A stretch of 64,000 nt of DNA from Dimorphilus gyrociliatus. Taxonomy: Eukaryota > Annelida > Polychaeta > Dinophilidae. Position numbers and translations under genes: made by a program. The notes below the pieces were generated by a model. It searched no databases. It saw nothing but the letters and a program-made list of their open reading frames with translations, and was not told where the DNA came from. Every line of letters begins with the position of its first letter. Position 1 is the stretch's first letter. Below are positions 1 to 13,159 of this stretch, in pieces. Location of the stretch: assembly GCA_904063045.1 (NCBI GenBank), contig CAJFCJ010000015.1, positions 496,001-560,000 of the forward strand. Direction: 5' to 3'.

Positions 1-2638
1 GGAGCGATGAAGCATCAATTATTTCCATTAATAAATTATTAATCGTCTCCCAAGTTTTTTTTTAATTAGTGTTAGAAAGTTAATTATTTACAATCGAAAA
101 TATTATTAAACTTATTATAATATATTACTTAGGATACAAGTCACTAAATTTTTAACATTATGTACAAAGGAAAGAGTTTAGTTTATCATATATATATATA
201 TACAGTATTATATAATAACGTTATATTTTATAAGTCATAACCTTTATAAGAAATGTATATATTTATATAAATATATACAAATTAGTAGTTTTTACTTTTA
301 TCTTTTAGCCTATATACTAAAACATTTATTTATATTTGTTTAAATATGAACTTTATATCAAAAAAGAGATAAACAATATAGCCTATATATATTTTTGGCA
401 AATAGTTCTAAAAATTATTATTGCCCTTTCTCTCTGTTTCTTCTTCAATATCCATATAGATTTCTCATTTTGTTGTTATTCTATTTGATAAAAAAAACCT
501 TACAGTCCTAAATCCCATAACATTATATGAATAAATTATCTAGAATGATAGAATACTTTACAGAGACTAAATTTGAGATTATAAACACATACATATATAC
601 AAACGTGTATATATATACTGGCTAAAGAAATCATCTATTGCCAAACATAATATTTATGGCCTATTAAATCACTGCTGGTAACATTTAAACTAAAAATATT
701 AACAGTATTCATTTGATATTTTTTTTATATATATTAAGAGTTTATTTAGAGAGATAAAAACAAATACGTAATCAATACGTAATCTTAAATACCCATGATT
801 ATAGAATTGGAATTTTATTTGAAAATAATAATAACATACTCAAATTTCATTATTTTTTCATTATATCTTATCTGAATATTAAGTTTCGTATCAATATGCG
901 TTTTGTTTTCGTAAGATATTTTCCGTAAATATAACATTCTATCTTGTAAAAGAAAGAATATTTCTCCAATTCCTTTTTAACTTGTCTAAATAAATGGTGA
1001 TAGGAAATCAAGACTTTAAGCTATAACGATTACTCAATAACGCTACATTGATGGAACTGATTAGGTCAATTCAAAATCGATTGGTCAATTATTCCTCAAG
1101 ATTCATAATAGATGAAAAATAATCAATTACAATACTAAAATATATAGTATTGAGAAAAACAATATGCAAGTAAATATATATTTGTTATATGAGGAAAAAG
1201 GAAGCAATAAGCTAGAGAAAATGTACAAATATAAGAAAGAGTAGATAATTGCATTTCCTTATACTTTAGATTATAAAATACATCAGAATTTAGTGAGTTG
1301 GGGATATTTTCTTACTATTATTCCGTTATAGAAAATTTCTATTAGTTCTCTTTTCTCTAATCAAATGTAACTAAGTGAAAGAGAAATTTGTCAAACACAT
1401 AGTGAACAAATTTACGAATGAGAAAGGATTGATCAGAAACAACGAGAATAGAAGACAAAGAAGAGAGGGAAAAAAGATGATAGTATCCTGTGTATCGGGA
1501 TGAAAAATGTTAAGTTTTATTAGAAAATGAGGCGTAAGTAAATAAGCAGTTACGCATCAATCGTTTATACGCCATTCCAATGAATCAGGTACATAATTTC
1601 TTATATGTATATATCATTGTAAATTAACAAAGACCTTTAGAAATAACATAATAATTATATTATTAAGAGCATACCAATCATTATTAAAGATTAACGTATT
1701 TCTGTAGGTATACTAAATATAAATTTAAATAGAAGGACAAATTATATAACCTTTCTATTATTAGCATAAACTTTTATATAGGACTATATTTTATATATAA
1801 TTTTAAAACAAATAAACAACGTACTTGTATACTTGTGTTTTTAAAGATATATATACATATAGATACATTCTCATAGGTAAATGAAGAATTGGTTTTATTT
1901 GTAATTTTAGTGTAAAATTTACAGTTATTACAACAAGTATATATAATAATAAAGTAATATGATACAAAGGGAAGATAGACAAAAAGAAAGAAAGATGAAT
2001 AAAATAAAAAAGCACTTGTTTTGGTTAAAGTGAAGGCCAAAATGAAAAGGAAATTTTAGTAAAAATGTTAAATATGTTATATCTTGTTTATTTAGGATAA
2101 AGTGCATTCTTTTTAGTCCTAAATCTATTACTGAGGTTTCGTTTTCAAACCAAAGTGGAAATATTTTTCAAAATAACTTTATATTGAAATTATATAGTAT
2201 GTTTTAATAATAATTCAACATATTTTCCCACTTTAATATTCATGTAATCTCAAACACGATGCTATTTTTCTTATTATTTACTTTAACTATTTGCTTTTCT
2301 CTCATCACAAATAAGCCGACAATATAAAAAAAACTGATGGGATAAAATTCTGTGTCACATGATTCCTGATCTAGTAGAAATAGATATTTTTATTTATTTA
2401 TTACGTAAGATAAGTCAATGAACCTATTGGTTTTATTGTAAATATAACATCTCATAAATACTATAGGTGGCGTTCATTTTTTATTTGGCTCAGTATTCCG
2501 CTTTGAGTTTTTAAAAGCTTCCTACATTAAGCACCAGTTTTTAAACCATGTTAAAACTCTCTGACGCATGCGCAGCTATATTACTGGAAAAAAAATTAGA
2601 CAATACATTTTCGCAGGACAGCAAACAATCAGGACGTG
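1..2638. other. AT-rich intergenic DNA, no gene seen
   Basis: Very AT-rich with short TA runs. I see no exon-like stretch flanked by splice sites and no tRNA-like arms on either strand. The two overlapping minus-strand open frames near 1.8-2.0 kb are low-complexity hydrophobic translations of AT sequence. The last 180 bases hold plausible promoter elements of the FEM1 gene: an AGGTGGCGT word at 2465 and a GCATGCGCA word at 2566. Confidence 0.6.
2566..2574 (+). promoter_or_regulatory. NRF1-like GCATGCGCA element upstream of FEM1
   Basis: GCATGCGCA is the core of the palindromic NRF1 site (YGCGCAYGCGCR), which usually lies close to transcription starts. It sits 65 bases before the proposed FEM1 start codon in otherwise AT-rich DNA. 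Function is inferred from the motif and its position only. Confidence 0.35.
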
Positions 2639-4585
2639 ATGTGCTCAGAGAGCGCAAGTGAACTACATGTAACTATGATAATTTCAAAATGTCATTTTTA
2701 TTATTTATGGATTTTTGTTAATTGTTCAATTTTTTCTCCAATTGTAGAGACTTATCAAATTGGATAGTCTTGTTAAGGCCAAGCTAATTCTTAAAAATTA
2801 CAAGAAATATGATAAACAAAAAATTGTAAATGAACTTGTTAAAGATGTCACCGCTCTCTTTTTGGCTGCGGTTGAAGGTCGTGTAACTTTTGTTCACTAC
2901 CTGATTGAAGAATGCAATGCAGATTTAGAAAAGCCTGGTATATTTGTTGTAGCACAAGATAAGGGTAGGCATAAAGTCACACCTCTATGGGCAGCAGCCG
3001 TCTCAAATCATTTAGAGGTAGTCAAAATTTTACTGAAAGCTGGTGCTCATGTGAACGCCTTATCGGACACTGGTTAGAGCCATTGTTCATTAATATACTG
3101 ATCAAGTTACCCATAATATTTGATTTTAATTAAACAGGGTCCACTCCAGTTCGATCAGCCTGCTATATGACTAACATCGATGTAATTAAGACTTTAATTG
3201 AATATGGAGCTGATATTCACAAAGCTAACAAAAATGGTGGAACCTGTCTCATAAATGCAGTTCAGAGTGCTGAACTATGCCAAATACTCGTCGATCAAGG
3301 AGTCGCTTTAGATAAGGCAGATATGTCCGGCAATGTAGCGCTACATTACGCTGTAAAAGAAGGTAGAATTGATAGTGTAAGACTTCTACTTCGGTACGGA
3401 GCTGATGTACATATAAAAAATGAGAATGGTGATGATGTAATTAGAACTGCCGCTCTAAGGTGCCAGATAGAAATAGTCGAACTTATACACGACGAAGCAC
3501 ATACATCAGATACGGAATATGCCGAAGCTCTGGACTTGCTTGGTGCTCAATTGATGGACGAAAATCATGATTTATCAACAGCAATGACAATATGGGGTAA
3601 GGCTATCGACTATCGTATAGAAAAGAGTTTGCAATTTGTAAAACCATCCGAGCCAATTCCTGCCTATAATTACGCAAGTGGCGTCGAAAATCGACAAGAC
3701 TTGGATAATCTTTTGGAATCTCCTGATAAACTTTATATGCAAGCGCTATTACTCAGACAAGAAATCTTGGGGCCAAGACATCGCGACACTCTCTTTGGTT
3801 TAATGTATAGAGGAGCCGTCTACGCTGATAATAGGAATTTTGAACAATGCGTAAGAATATGGCTACATGGTCTAAAGTTAAGAAAAGAATGCTGTAACTC
3901 ATTTCATGAATGCGCTTTTGCCTTACAAGCATTAACCAAACTTTTCTGGGAAATGACTGATAAAATTGACCAGAAAAATTTACGCGAAGTCATTGATATT
4001 GCTATAGATCAAATGAAATTGTCGAGTAGCAAAGAAAATGGAGACATAATCATAAAACTATTAACTCATCAACTAATTTTAGTAAGAGAATGTGACTTAC
4101 CTGAAATTTTAAAGCCTATTAGCAATTTTAAGAGAAACTCTGGTTTAAACCTAGTTCATTGTGTTGTAAACAGTAATTATTCGAATGTTGCAGACGAATT
4201 TTTCTCAATTTTACCAAACTGTTCACTTTTAAGATCTTTGGTCTACAGCGGAGCAGACTGTGATGTTCTCTACGATGGCCGTACACCTTTACAAGTAGTT
4301 GTAAATGATTTGTTATATGCCAAAAATGACGATATGAAGAGATCTATCCTAATCGACGCTGCAAAAATATTATTAGACGAGGGAGATGCTCACTTTGATT
4401 TACATGATTCTGTTACAAACACAAATACTGGTGATCAAATTTTAAAACTTGTACCTGGGCAATTTTGCCCTCTAAAATATGTAGGACTAAAATGTTTAGC
4501 GGCTAGAGTCGTTAAACGATTTCTTCATAACTTATCTGCAGAAGATCTTCCACAGGTTCTGATTCATTATGTTTCTATGCACTAG
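2639..4585 (+). CDS. FEM1: FEM1 homologue, ankyrin-repeat substrate receptor of CUL2 ubiquitin ligase
   Basis: Exons 2639-2668, 2748-3072 and 3138-4585 give 600 residues, close to vertebrate FEM1 proteins (617-669). FEM1 proteins present substrates with C-terminal degrons to CUL2 RING ubiquitin ligases. Visible features: N-terminal ankyrin repeats (TPLWAAAVSNHLEVVKILL and following), the FEM1-specific middle region with LYMQALLLRQEILGP and MYRGAVYADNRNFEQC (TPR-like), then further ankyrin repeats ending in GLKCLAARVV, which matches the LQCLAARVI block of FEM1C. The first intron boundary is sure from the long ankyrin frame. The first coding exon is chosen because ATG 2639 reads ten codons to a GTAACT donor in phase 0 and gives an N-terminus of the expected length; it is the least certain part. 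FEM1 identity is very likely; the A/B/C subtype is not resolved. Confidence 0.88.
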
Positions 4586-4643
4586 TTTTATCTTAGGAAG
4601 ACGCTATTTTTCTTCCTTCTAAAAACATCTTTAAATGTTGTTT

Positions 4644-4644
<1 letters not shown>

Positions 4645-4678
<34 letters not shown>

Positions 4679-4702
4679 TAGTATATATATATATATATAT
4701 AT
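4645..4702. repeat. (TA)n microsatellite
   Basis: Two nearly pure TA runs separated by a short GTATTAGT interruption, 60 bases after the FEM1 stop codon. Confidence 0.9.
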
Positions 4703-5153
4703 TGCTACTCGGGTTTTGAAACATTTTATTTAAATTTTAATCATTTTCAATTTCCATATAACCAGTTTTTTTCTGGGTTTGATTTTATCTATAATATTCA
4801 GGATATTTACAACATTTTTTTGCGACATTGTATTTTAGATAAATGCATGAAATCATATACATAAGCCAAACAAAAAAACTATTGACTTTTATATTGAAAG
4901 AAAACAAACTTTTTGTCATTTGTCTATAAAAAGAGAACAAAACAAAACAGAAACTAACAGCCAACTCTTTTCAGTTAGCATAACTTCAATAATACTAATA
5001 ATATTAATAATTAATCCGCGAATCAATTTGTTGGTTTATAAACCTCATTTTTTACATGTTTATTTATAGTTTTTATGAGAATGTCGTTCTGCAACGATAA
5101 AGTTAGAAGGTAGAAAAGGCTTTAGTATCTTTTTTTTAAAACCCCTGTAAGCA

Positions 5154-5155
<2 letters not shown>

Positions 5156-5189
<34 letters not shown>

Positions 5190-5293
5190 AAATTTATATT
5201 TATAGAAATATATATCTATATATATATATATATGTATATACTGTAGAAGTATATGTGAATATTCCTACACACATATATGTACAGTATATATAT
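5156..5293. repeat. TA-rich repeat with TACTGTA and TACAGTA interruptions
   Basis: A pure TA run at 5156-5188 is followed by a second TA block that carries TACTGTA (near 5238) and TACAGTA (near 5280). The same words recur in other TA blocks of the window. Confidence 0.8.
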
Positions 5294-5431
5294 GTTGCAC
5301 ATTTTATGCTCTTTTATTTAGTTTATTAAAAAAAACTTACTATGCATCCACAGGATAATACCTTTAAAAATAAAAAAAATTGAGGGATGCCTATGATTTT
5401 ATCCTATAAATTATTTTAATGCATTTAATGA

Positions 5432-5441
5432 AGATGGCGCT
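5432..5441 (+). promoter_or_regulatory. CTCF-like core AGATGGCGCT
   Basis: Matches the YAGRKGGCR core of the conserved bilaterian CTCF site. It is one of ten AGRTGGCGY matches found in the window. Binding is not shown. Confidence 0.3.
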
Positions 5442-5690
5442 AAAATTTCCGTTTTTAACGACATCTGGGACTAGAGACCTTCTTTGTGGCAGTTTTAAAA
5501 AAGCTGTTTAGTATATCGTGCGTGCCAGTGCCTAAATGAATTATTACAATATAAACAATGCAAAATCCTTCTAAGCTAAACCATGTCTTCAGACAAAGAC
5601 TTTATATTTCTCTTTTTGAGTACTTTTAGAAGGTAGTATTCATTTTTTATCAGTTATACACTATTCATTCTTAAGTAATCTCTAAATGGA

Positions 5691-5728
5691 GTCCCTCCCT
5701 CTCTCTCCCTCTCTCTCTCTCTCTCTTT
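5691..5728. repeat. (CT)n microsatellite
   Basis: Nearly pure CT run with a few CCT interruptions, intergenic, upstream of the PALS1 gene. Confidence 0.85.
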
Positions 5729-6343
5729 CACTTTCTGTCTCCCAAAAATATCCTAAGATGATAGGAGAGATTTTTTTTAATATAGGACGAACAAAAGAGA
5801 AAAGTATATTTGCATTAAAGGCAAAAGGACTTGGATGCTGTAAAGGGAAAATCTTTTTTATTATTCTATCTTGTTAAATACTGCTAACGGTTGAGGGAGC
5901 ACGAACAACCTAACGGTAAAATAAGGGTTAATGAAAAACAATAAAAAGACGAAAAATAAATTAAAACACTTCCGTTTATCAGTATAATTACTGAAAATGA
6001 AAAAAAAAATAGAACGCGTATTTGGACAGGTACAGTTCACTTTCACGATTTCCTACTTATTTCCTGGTTAAAGGAGATTTTATACCTTTACGCGTCTGGA
6101 GTATAACTAAAAATGTATGGTGTCAGGTTTTGTTTAAGCTACGCTAATATTTTCTTTGAATTATTCTTACTTTATACACCTGCGAAAAGATATTCCTCAC
6201 CTTATTCAACATTAACTGCACGCCATCTATTGGTTTATGTTATCCATATTTTTTGGTTGATATTCTTACCTATATTATATTGTGCAAACTTTACAATTTG
6301 ATCAGGTGATGAAAATTGATAAAACAGCAGCAAGCAGCGCAAA

Positions 6344-7288
6344 ATGTCGTTTGGTGAATATTTGAACAGCAGAGTTAGTAAAGAGGCTGTAAGTTAATTT
6401 ACCTAAATAAAAGAAACCTTTAACTGTTATTGCCAAACCTTAATAAAGGGTTAAAGGCTTTAGAATAGACTTTAGACGGATTGTACAACTTTTAATACGC
6501 CTATGTTTAAGAATGTAATAAATGATAGTAAAACAATGTCTTTCGATCACTTTTTTTATCATTTTAAGACTTGTAGATATCTACATTATAAATATATTAG
6601 TAATATATACAGTATAAATTTATATATATACTGTATACATATATACTGCAATGCCTAACACATTGCTACTATATAGGCTACGTATATTTTACGTATTATA
6701 GGAAAGCTTAAACGTTCCTTCTTACGAATATTACGTCAGAAATGTACATATTTTATATCTGTGTAAACATCATTTTTAGTTATACTTTGCATATCAGTCT
6801 TATTCTATTTATATTTATATATATAATATATATGCATATATTTAAACATCCATATTATAATCGTTATTTATACAATATGTGAAATGAATACTTTTTTTTC
6901 CGCCCTCTTCAAAAGAGGGATGCTAGAAGGCAAAAGAGGGCTCTAAGGGTCAGTTCGATAATGAAGAAATCGGATGAGCTTATCGATATTTTTATAGAAT
7001 TAGAAAGAATCGGCAATGAACCAGGATTCTCTTTAAGATTAAATAACAAGCACGAATTTACTATAAATGATGTTGCAGAAGGTAATATATATATTTAAAG
7101 AAATATAGATTTATTTATACAAATTTTTATAAACGAAATAGTTAATAATAACGTTTTAAAATGAAACGGATAAATTAATCGATAAAGAATGAAGCTAAGA
7201 GACATTCATTCATGAATATTAAAAATTCAAAAATAAGAAAAATCTTATATGCATATAATTTAAATTGTAATTTTGGAAAAAAATTGAG

Positions 7289-7335
<47 letters not shown>

Positions 7336-10300
7336 CATTGAGAGGGACAAAAATTCTGATTAGATATATCTAGTTGTACAGCTTTAAAGAAATCTTAAAT
7401 ATTACCGTATTCCGTTGTATTATATGATTTATTGTATTGAATTATATATACTGTATATAGTTTTCATTTAACACTCAATAAGCTAAAAAAAAGAAAAATA
7501 TTATTTTAAGACTATGAATTCATAAGATTTATAGTGTGCATGCTGCATGGAAATAATCGAGATTGCCAGGATTTCTCAGTTGCAGTTGAAGATTATTATA
7601 GGCCTGTAGTTTAGTATTTGAAGCTAAGGACTCAGGTTTTACTGAGAAGGCTAATTTTATCCTGATTATACGGCTAATTGTTTTAATTTATCCGCTTTTA
7701 TCCGGAGGCTATAATCATAGAATAATTAAGCGTGTAGGGGGAGGGAAAAGCAGTGAAGATATTAGCGTCGACAAAAATCTATGTATAAATAGGCGTAATA
7801 TAATTTCGGCGGACAAACACGCGCTATAAACGCCACCTGCCGATAAAATCGCCCCCGTCGTCTAAGAGAGAGAGAAGAGAGGAGGAGACGATGCGCGATC
7901 TTTCAGGCTACGTCATTTTGATTGCAGAAAGTTCAGAAGGGAAAATAAAGCTTTACGGTAAGGCTCTAAACACTTGTTCATTCCACAATTTACGATTTTG
8001 TAGTAAGAAGGAAAAAATTCGATAAACTAAATTACATAAAGGTTCTACTCAATATATTCGTCTTTGATGCGCCAACGACGTTTCGACCTTATTCTTTAAG
8101 CCTTTGCCTTACAGTAGTTATTTTATTCTTATATATTCTAACAAATTTTTGGTTAGCATCTGCGTCGAACTGCTTTGAAGTGTTATCGAACTCAGTAAAT
8201 CTTCGCGCCGGAATTTTTCGAACGTTATCGATTGCCTACGCCTATATTTTTTTGTGTATGGTATATTTATGGATGGAGAGTATCTCCCTCTCCGAAAAGT
8301 CATCACGCTGAAAACTCGCTGAACCGTATCGAACTGATACGTTAGCCGCTTATGAACAAAGTGATTGATGCTTATCCTTTCTATTAGTTTGGGGCTGAAA
8401 ACAGTTTCGCTCCATTGCATTAGTAAACTTTACCTCTGTCTTTGTCAACGACTATTTCCGGTGTCGTTCAGTTCGTTATCGAGCGTCCCTTTAAATGTTC
8501 GTCTTGGGATTGACACTCAAGAGACTATTTCTAGCCTAATATTCCCTATTCCTTCATGTTTCTTCTGAAGAGATTAGCGGAACTATCTATCGCCTTTCTT
8601 TTCAGGGTCGCCCGCTAACCGAGCCAATTTACAAGCAGGGGATGAAGTTGTCGCTGTCAATGGACAAAGTTTAAGAGATGCAACGCACGCGGAAGTTACC
8701 GAATATATTCACAAGGTTAGGCTCTTACTCTATCCCTTTAAACTCTTCTCCTTTGATGATTAGTTGCGCCACCTGACGGCCACAACAAACATCATACAAC
8801 GTTCCAAAACAATAGTTATATACATCTCACGAAATTTGTAATTCCCGCCTAATTATTTTCGTATGAAGCGATATATAAATTTTATTTTCTCCCACAAGAA
8901 AATTTATACCAAATTTGAAACAAAGATATAATACCAGACACTTTATCCTACTTCTAACTACGAAAGATTAGATAATGCCCGCCATTTTAAAATTGTCTAG
9001 TGGCGCAGCTGCAGGTAGTGTGCGATGCTTGGTCGTTTTTAAGCGGGATCAAGCCGCGTTTAAAGGCGATCGATAAGATCCCATTCACTCTATGCGTTCG
9101 CTCCATCTAGCGAAGATTACGATTCTGGCCGGCAAACATTTCTCGGCATAAGCCGTTTTAACTTCACTTCGCTCACCTTGCTGGCCAATTAACGTTCTGT
9201 TTCTACTAATATTACAGTGTATAAAATCTCGAACAATACAACTACGAGTGAAAAGGAATACAGGAAACGGAGAGCTGGGTAAGTCAAAATTTTACTTGAA
9301 AACTACAGTACTCATGCTTATATTATTATATAATAAAATCAAGGGCGTTTGTAATTACATAATCTTCCCAAAACAATTATTGTATTTCTATTCGGAAAAC
9401 GATTAAATAAGTTTTCGTTTGTTTACGATTCGTTGTACCGGATATTGACGTTTGGCCTCCATTGTTGTTTTGGCTTTGGAAAGGACGCTATGTTATGAAT
9501 AAACTTAGACGATTTCTCTAGTAAATGTATTGAAAAATAGTCTCAATATCGCTTCTTTTGTAAGCAGAAGCTTGAAATGGCCCCATACACAAAAGATCAT
9601 CTTACCATTGACACAAAAACATCGCCTCTATTTTAGTTTCACCTATTCTCTGCCTTTTATACTATTGGTATCTTCAGCAAAATAACCCATTTAACAGTCA
9701 CTATTTGCTTTTTTAATTATACCAGAAGTGTAATTGAGTAAACGTATCGATTCCGCCACTGTCAATTGAAGTTGGGGGCCAACCTAAGTGATAAGATAAG
9801 ATGCTTTTTGTCTACAGAATTGATCGTTCGAATAAATGAGATTTAGTCAAGGGGTCAAGCCAAGTGTCATTCGACATTATTGAGCTTCCATCTTCTGGTA
9901 GAAACCTCTTGTTCGAGTTAAAAAATAAATAGGAATGAAATAAATTTAAGCCTATACAAAATTGAGATTCCTGCATGAATCATGTGATAAAAACGTTAAA
10001 TATGCTACAGTTCACGGGGGGTATAATTTACTGTGTATTTAAAATTTGATGCTAAAAGGACATTCGTGTTTAGGTTGAAAATTGATGAAATAATCGATTA
10101 TGAGGTTTTAGAAAATTGTAGACCAAACAATTCCCTCTACAATTAAAGAATTGAATGTTTGCCAAAAGCTTTAGTCATTAATTACCGACCAATGGAATTT
10201 AAAAATACACAAATCTAATGGATTTTCCTTTCTATTCGCAAATCTATTCAACTATTAGAGAGTTTGGGAGGCAGAGAGAAAAAAAGGCTACTAATAAATA

Positions 10301-13159
10301 AAACAAAGGCGTTTAGATTTTCACCGGAAGTTTGTAAACTAATTAAGGATGGTACAAGAGAGACAAGAAATGTTAGGAGGGTAGTAATTTTTTCTCGGGG
10401 CACTCTATTCGAACTTGATAATGAAGGTCCTCGCCAACAAATCGTTTGTAACTTGACTCTAGCCGATCCTCCCCATGTCTAGAAGTTTTGTAGATTAAGT
10501 ACGCATTAGATGTAGGCTGTTAGAGTGGCTTACAAACTGTTTTCGATTAGAGGCGCCCTAACTAATGCATTAGGTTACATCTGTTTATGACATTGTGTTC
10601 GTTAAAAAAAGTTTTATTCTGAATTTTTGTTTTTTTTTTTAGCGAAAGGGGTTGTCATTAAGGACGCTTATGTAATTGCTGTTGAAGAGGAGGCGAAGAA
10701 ACGTTTAGAAGGGTTCTCCAATACGCACAATATACAATTAAAAGATTTGTCAAAGACAGAGGAGGATGAGATGAGGCAAACTGGGGAAGAACACAATGAA
10801 ATGCCGGTTGATTGCGGTTCACCGTTAAAGAGTAATAAAGGCTGGGCAAGATCTACAACGTCTTCGTTAGCAAGCTCAAATACATCAGATATAAACGCTC
10901 CTATGACAGAAGCCGAGAAAGAAAGAGTTGAAAAATATAAAGAAGATTTACGTCGAAAAAGAAAACAACAAGAAAAGCATAAAGAAGAAGAAGACTTTCT
11001 TCGAACATCCCTTAGAGGATCTAAACGCTTACAGCAACTAGAGGAGACCCCTGTTGCTGCACCCGTCCAAGCGGGTATAGTCAATCCTGTATATGAGCAA
11101 AGTTATGACGAATGTGTCGATAGCCCTATCTCACAACATCAAGTGGATACTTTGAAAGTTCGTAGCGAAGGCGTTCAATTATACGGTAAGCGAAAATGTA
11201 TACGCATATAATACTAGATAGGTCCCTCAAGGGAGGAAAGTACGAAAGAAGTGATGAAAGAAATTATTAACGCCTCTTTCCGCCCTTGTCACAAGAGTTA
11301 TAATAAAATCGATAAATAGCCTATGGCAAATCTACATAGTTTTCTTTTACTATATTTTTATAGAAGTTCCCGATATTATGGCATCGATTGCAACAATTCG
11401 GGAACGTTTACCTGCAGCTCATGAAGAGCTCATGAAAGTTTTACGCCTAGTATCAAAGGACAGTTTTGAAAAAGCGTTAAAAATGCATAATTCGGTAGTA
11501 AAGTCAACATTACGAAACCCGCCACCTGTCCCCGAAAGTACATGTTCATTATCCGAACTGGACGATGTTCTTACTTGTGTTTCAAGATCAACAAATCCAT
11601 TTGCCTTAGAATTAGCGAATATTTTACAATCACCTAAAGTTATTTCTTTGTTACAAGCTCATGATGAAATGGCTAAACGTGAAGCTCCAAAGCATCAAAA
11701 GCGTCAGCTCAATAAACAGCAATCACCCCAAAACGGTGAAGTTCGTCCTGAATCTAATGATCAAGTTCTTGAAAAAGTATCCCGTTATGGCGAAGATAGA
11801 ATTAAAATAGTGAGATTGCATAAAACTGCTGATCCCTTGGGAGCAACTGTACGCAATGAAGGCGAATCTGTAATAATTGGGCGAATAGTAAAAGGAGGAG
11901 TTGCTTATCAGTCTAACCTACTTCACGAAGGAGATGAAATATTGGAAATAAATGGCACAGATGTTCGCGGTAAGAGTGTTAATGAAGTATGCGATTTGAT
12001 GGCTAATCTTCACGGTACCTTAACTTTTATTATTGTACCAAGTTCTCGACATAATGATGGATTTATGAATGATTACGGTGAAGAAAAAGAAGAAAAATTT
12101 GTAAGTAGAAGTTACTATATAGTTTGAGTTTTACAACTCATGTTTTTGTACTAATACCAACAGATGCATGTTAGGGCTCATTTTAATTATGATCCTGAAG
12201 ATGATCTATACATTCCATGTAGAGAATTGGGCTTGTCATTCCTCAAGGGCGATATATTGCACGTGATCGATCAAAGTGACCCACACTGGTGGCAGGCCTA
12301 TCGCGAAGGCGAAGACGATCAATCCTTAGCTGGCCTAATACCGTCCCATATGTTTCATACTCAAAGAGAATCGTTGAGACAGCAGACTATCTGTAAAGAC
12401 GAACCAAGAAAAGATAAACTGTGTGCCAGAAAGGCTGTCAAAAAGAAAAAAAAGTATCAGCCAAATAGCGGAGATGGTGATTCGGATGAAATTCCCACTT
12501 ATGAGGAAGTAGTTTCCTACTTACAAGGGGATGAGAAAAGGCCTATAGTCCTTATCGGTCCTTCACACCTGGGTAGATATGAACTGAGGCAAAGACTAAT
12601 TCTAGAGGGTGAAAATGGCAGATTCGGTATAGCGATACCCCATACCAGTAGACCTAAAACGGACAACGATAAAGAAGGAGCCGAGTATCACTTTGTTTCC
12701 AAAGAGGCTTTTGAAGCTGATTTAGCAGCGAATCGTTTTGTTGAATATGGCGAATATGATAACAACACGTACGGCACTACTCTGAATTCTATACGCAAAG
12801 TGATTCGAGAAGGAAAAATCTGCATATTAAATTTATTCCCGCAGAGTTTGCGAATGCTTAGAGCTCCACCCGATATAAGGCCATACGTGATATTCATCCG
12901 ACCTCCAAACCTGGTAAAGCTACGTGCTATTGTAGAAAAACAAACGAAATCTCCGGAACACACTGATGATGAAAAATTGAAGGCGATGATCGACGAAGCT
13001 AGAGAAATGGAGGAAAATTTCGGAGATCTTATTGACACATTTATCGTTATGAATAATATGGATAGCGCGTATAACGAGCTACTGAAAGAAATAAACAAAT
13101 TAGATACTGAAGCCCAATGGGTGCCGAAACATTGGGTCCATAGCGAAAGAGATTCTTGA
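6344..13159 (+). CDS. PALS1: PALS1/Stardust-type MAGUK scaffold with extra N-terminal PDZ-like domain
   Basis: Eight phase-compatible exons: 6344-6388, 6916-7081, 7907-7957, 8606-8715, 9218-9278, 10643-11185, 11364-12100, 12164-13159; 902 residues (human PALS1 has 675). PALS1 links Crumbs to PATJ and PAR6 at the apical junction of epithelia. From about residue 230 the order is that of PALS1: a charged conserved segment (LRRKRKQQEKHKEEEDFL, then GIVNPVYE), two L27 domains, PDZ (LGATVRNEGESVIIGRIVKGG), SH3 (ELGLSFLKGDILHVID, WWQAYREGEDD), a basic hook, and a catalytically dead guanylate kinase domain (VLIGPSHLGRYELRQRL, KLDTEAQWVPKHW). Exons 2-5 add a domain that reads as PDZ (GFSLRL, then LQAGDEVVAVNGQSL), not part of known PALS1 proteins to my knowledge. 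Exon 3 could also start at 7928 in the same frame. Identity of the C-terminal two thirds is certain; the joining of the 5' exons is by phase only. Confidence 0.88.
7291..7332. repeat. (GA)n microsatellite in PALS1 intron 2
   Basis: About 40 bases of GA dinucleotide repeat inside the intron between exons ending 7081 and starting 7907. Confidence 0.9.
8766..8774 (-). promoter_or_regulatory. CTCF-like core AGGTGGCGC
   Basis: The plus strand reads GCGCCACCT, 50 bases after PALS1 exon 4. It has the AGGTGGCGC form of the CTCF core. Motif match only. Confidence 0.3.

Larger units (their letters stand above)
4586..6343. other. Intergenic region with TA and CT microsatellites
   Basis: Holds the 3' flank of FEM1, (TA)n blocks, a CT-rich block near 5.7 kb and two AGATGGCGY words (5432; reverse complement at 6220). 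The short open frames at 5686-5877, 5861-6046 and 6113-6301 have no exon-like context and are not called. Confidence 0.5.

Noticed and set aside
2548-2657. Alternative FEM1 first exon from ATG 2548 (phase-compatible with an acceptor at 2749)
   Set aside because: Gives an N-terminus about 25 residues too long and overlaps the NRF1-like site. ATG 2639 with the 2668 donor fits the family length better.
6113-6301. 62-residue plus-strand open frame upstream of PALS1
   Set aside because: Hydrophobic AT-driven translation, no splice context, stops 43 bases before the first PALS1 exon.
8118-8420. 100-residue minus-strand open frame in PALS1 intron 3
   Set aside because: No homology recognised and no splice sites. 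The GC-richer intron simply has fewer stops.
10264-10482. 72-residue open frame in PALS1 intron 5
   Set aside because: Starts with TTG, not ATG, and is not flanked by splice sites in a compatible phase.
10668-11084. 138-residue minus-strand open frame
   Set aside because: Antisense shadow of PALS1 exon 6; Ser/Phe-rich translation of Lys/Glu codons.
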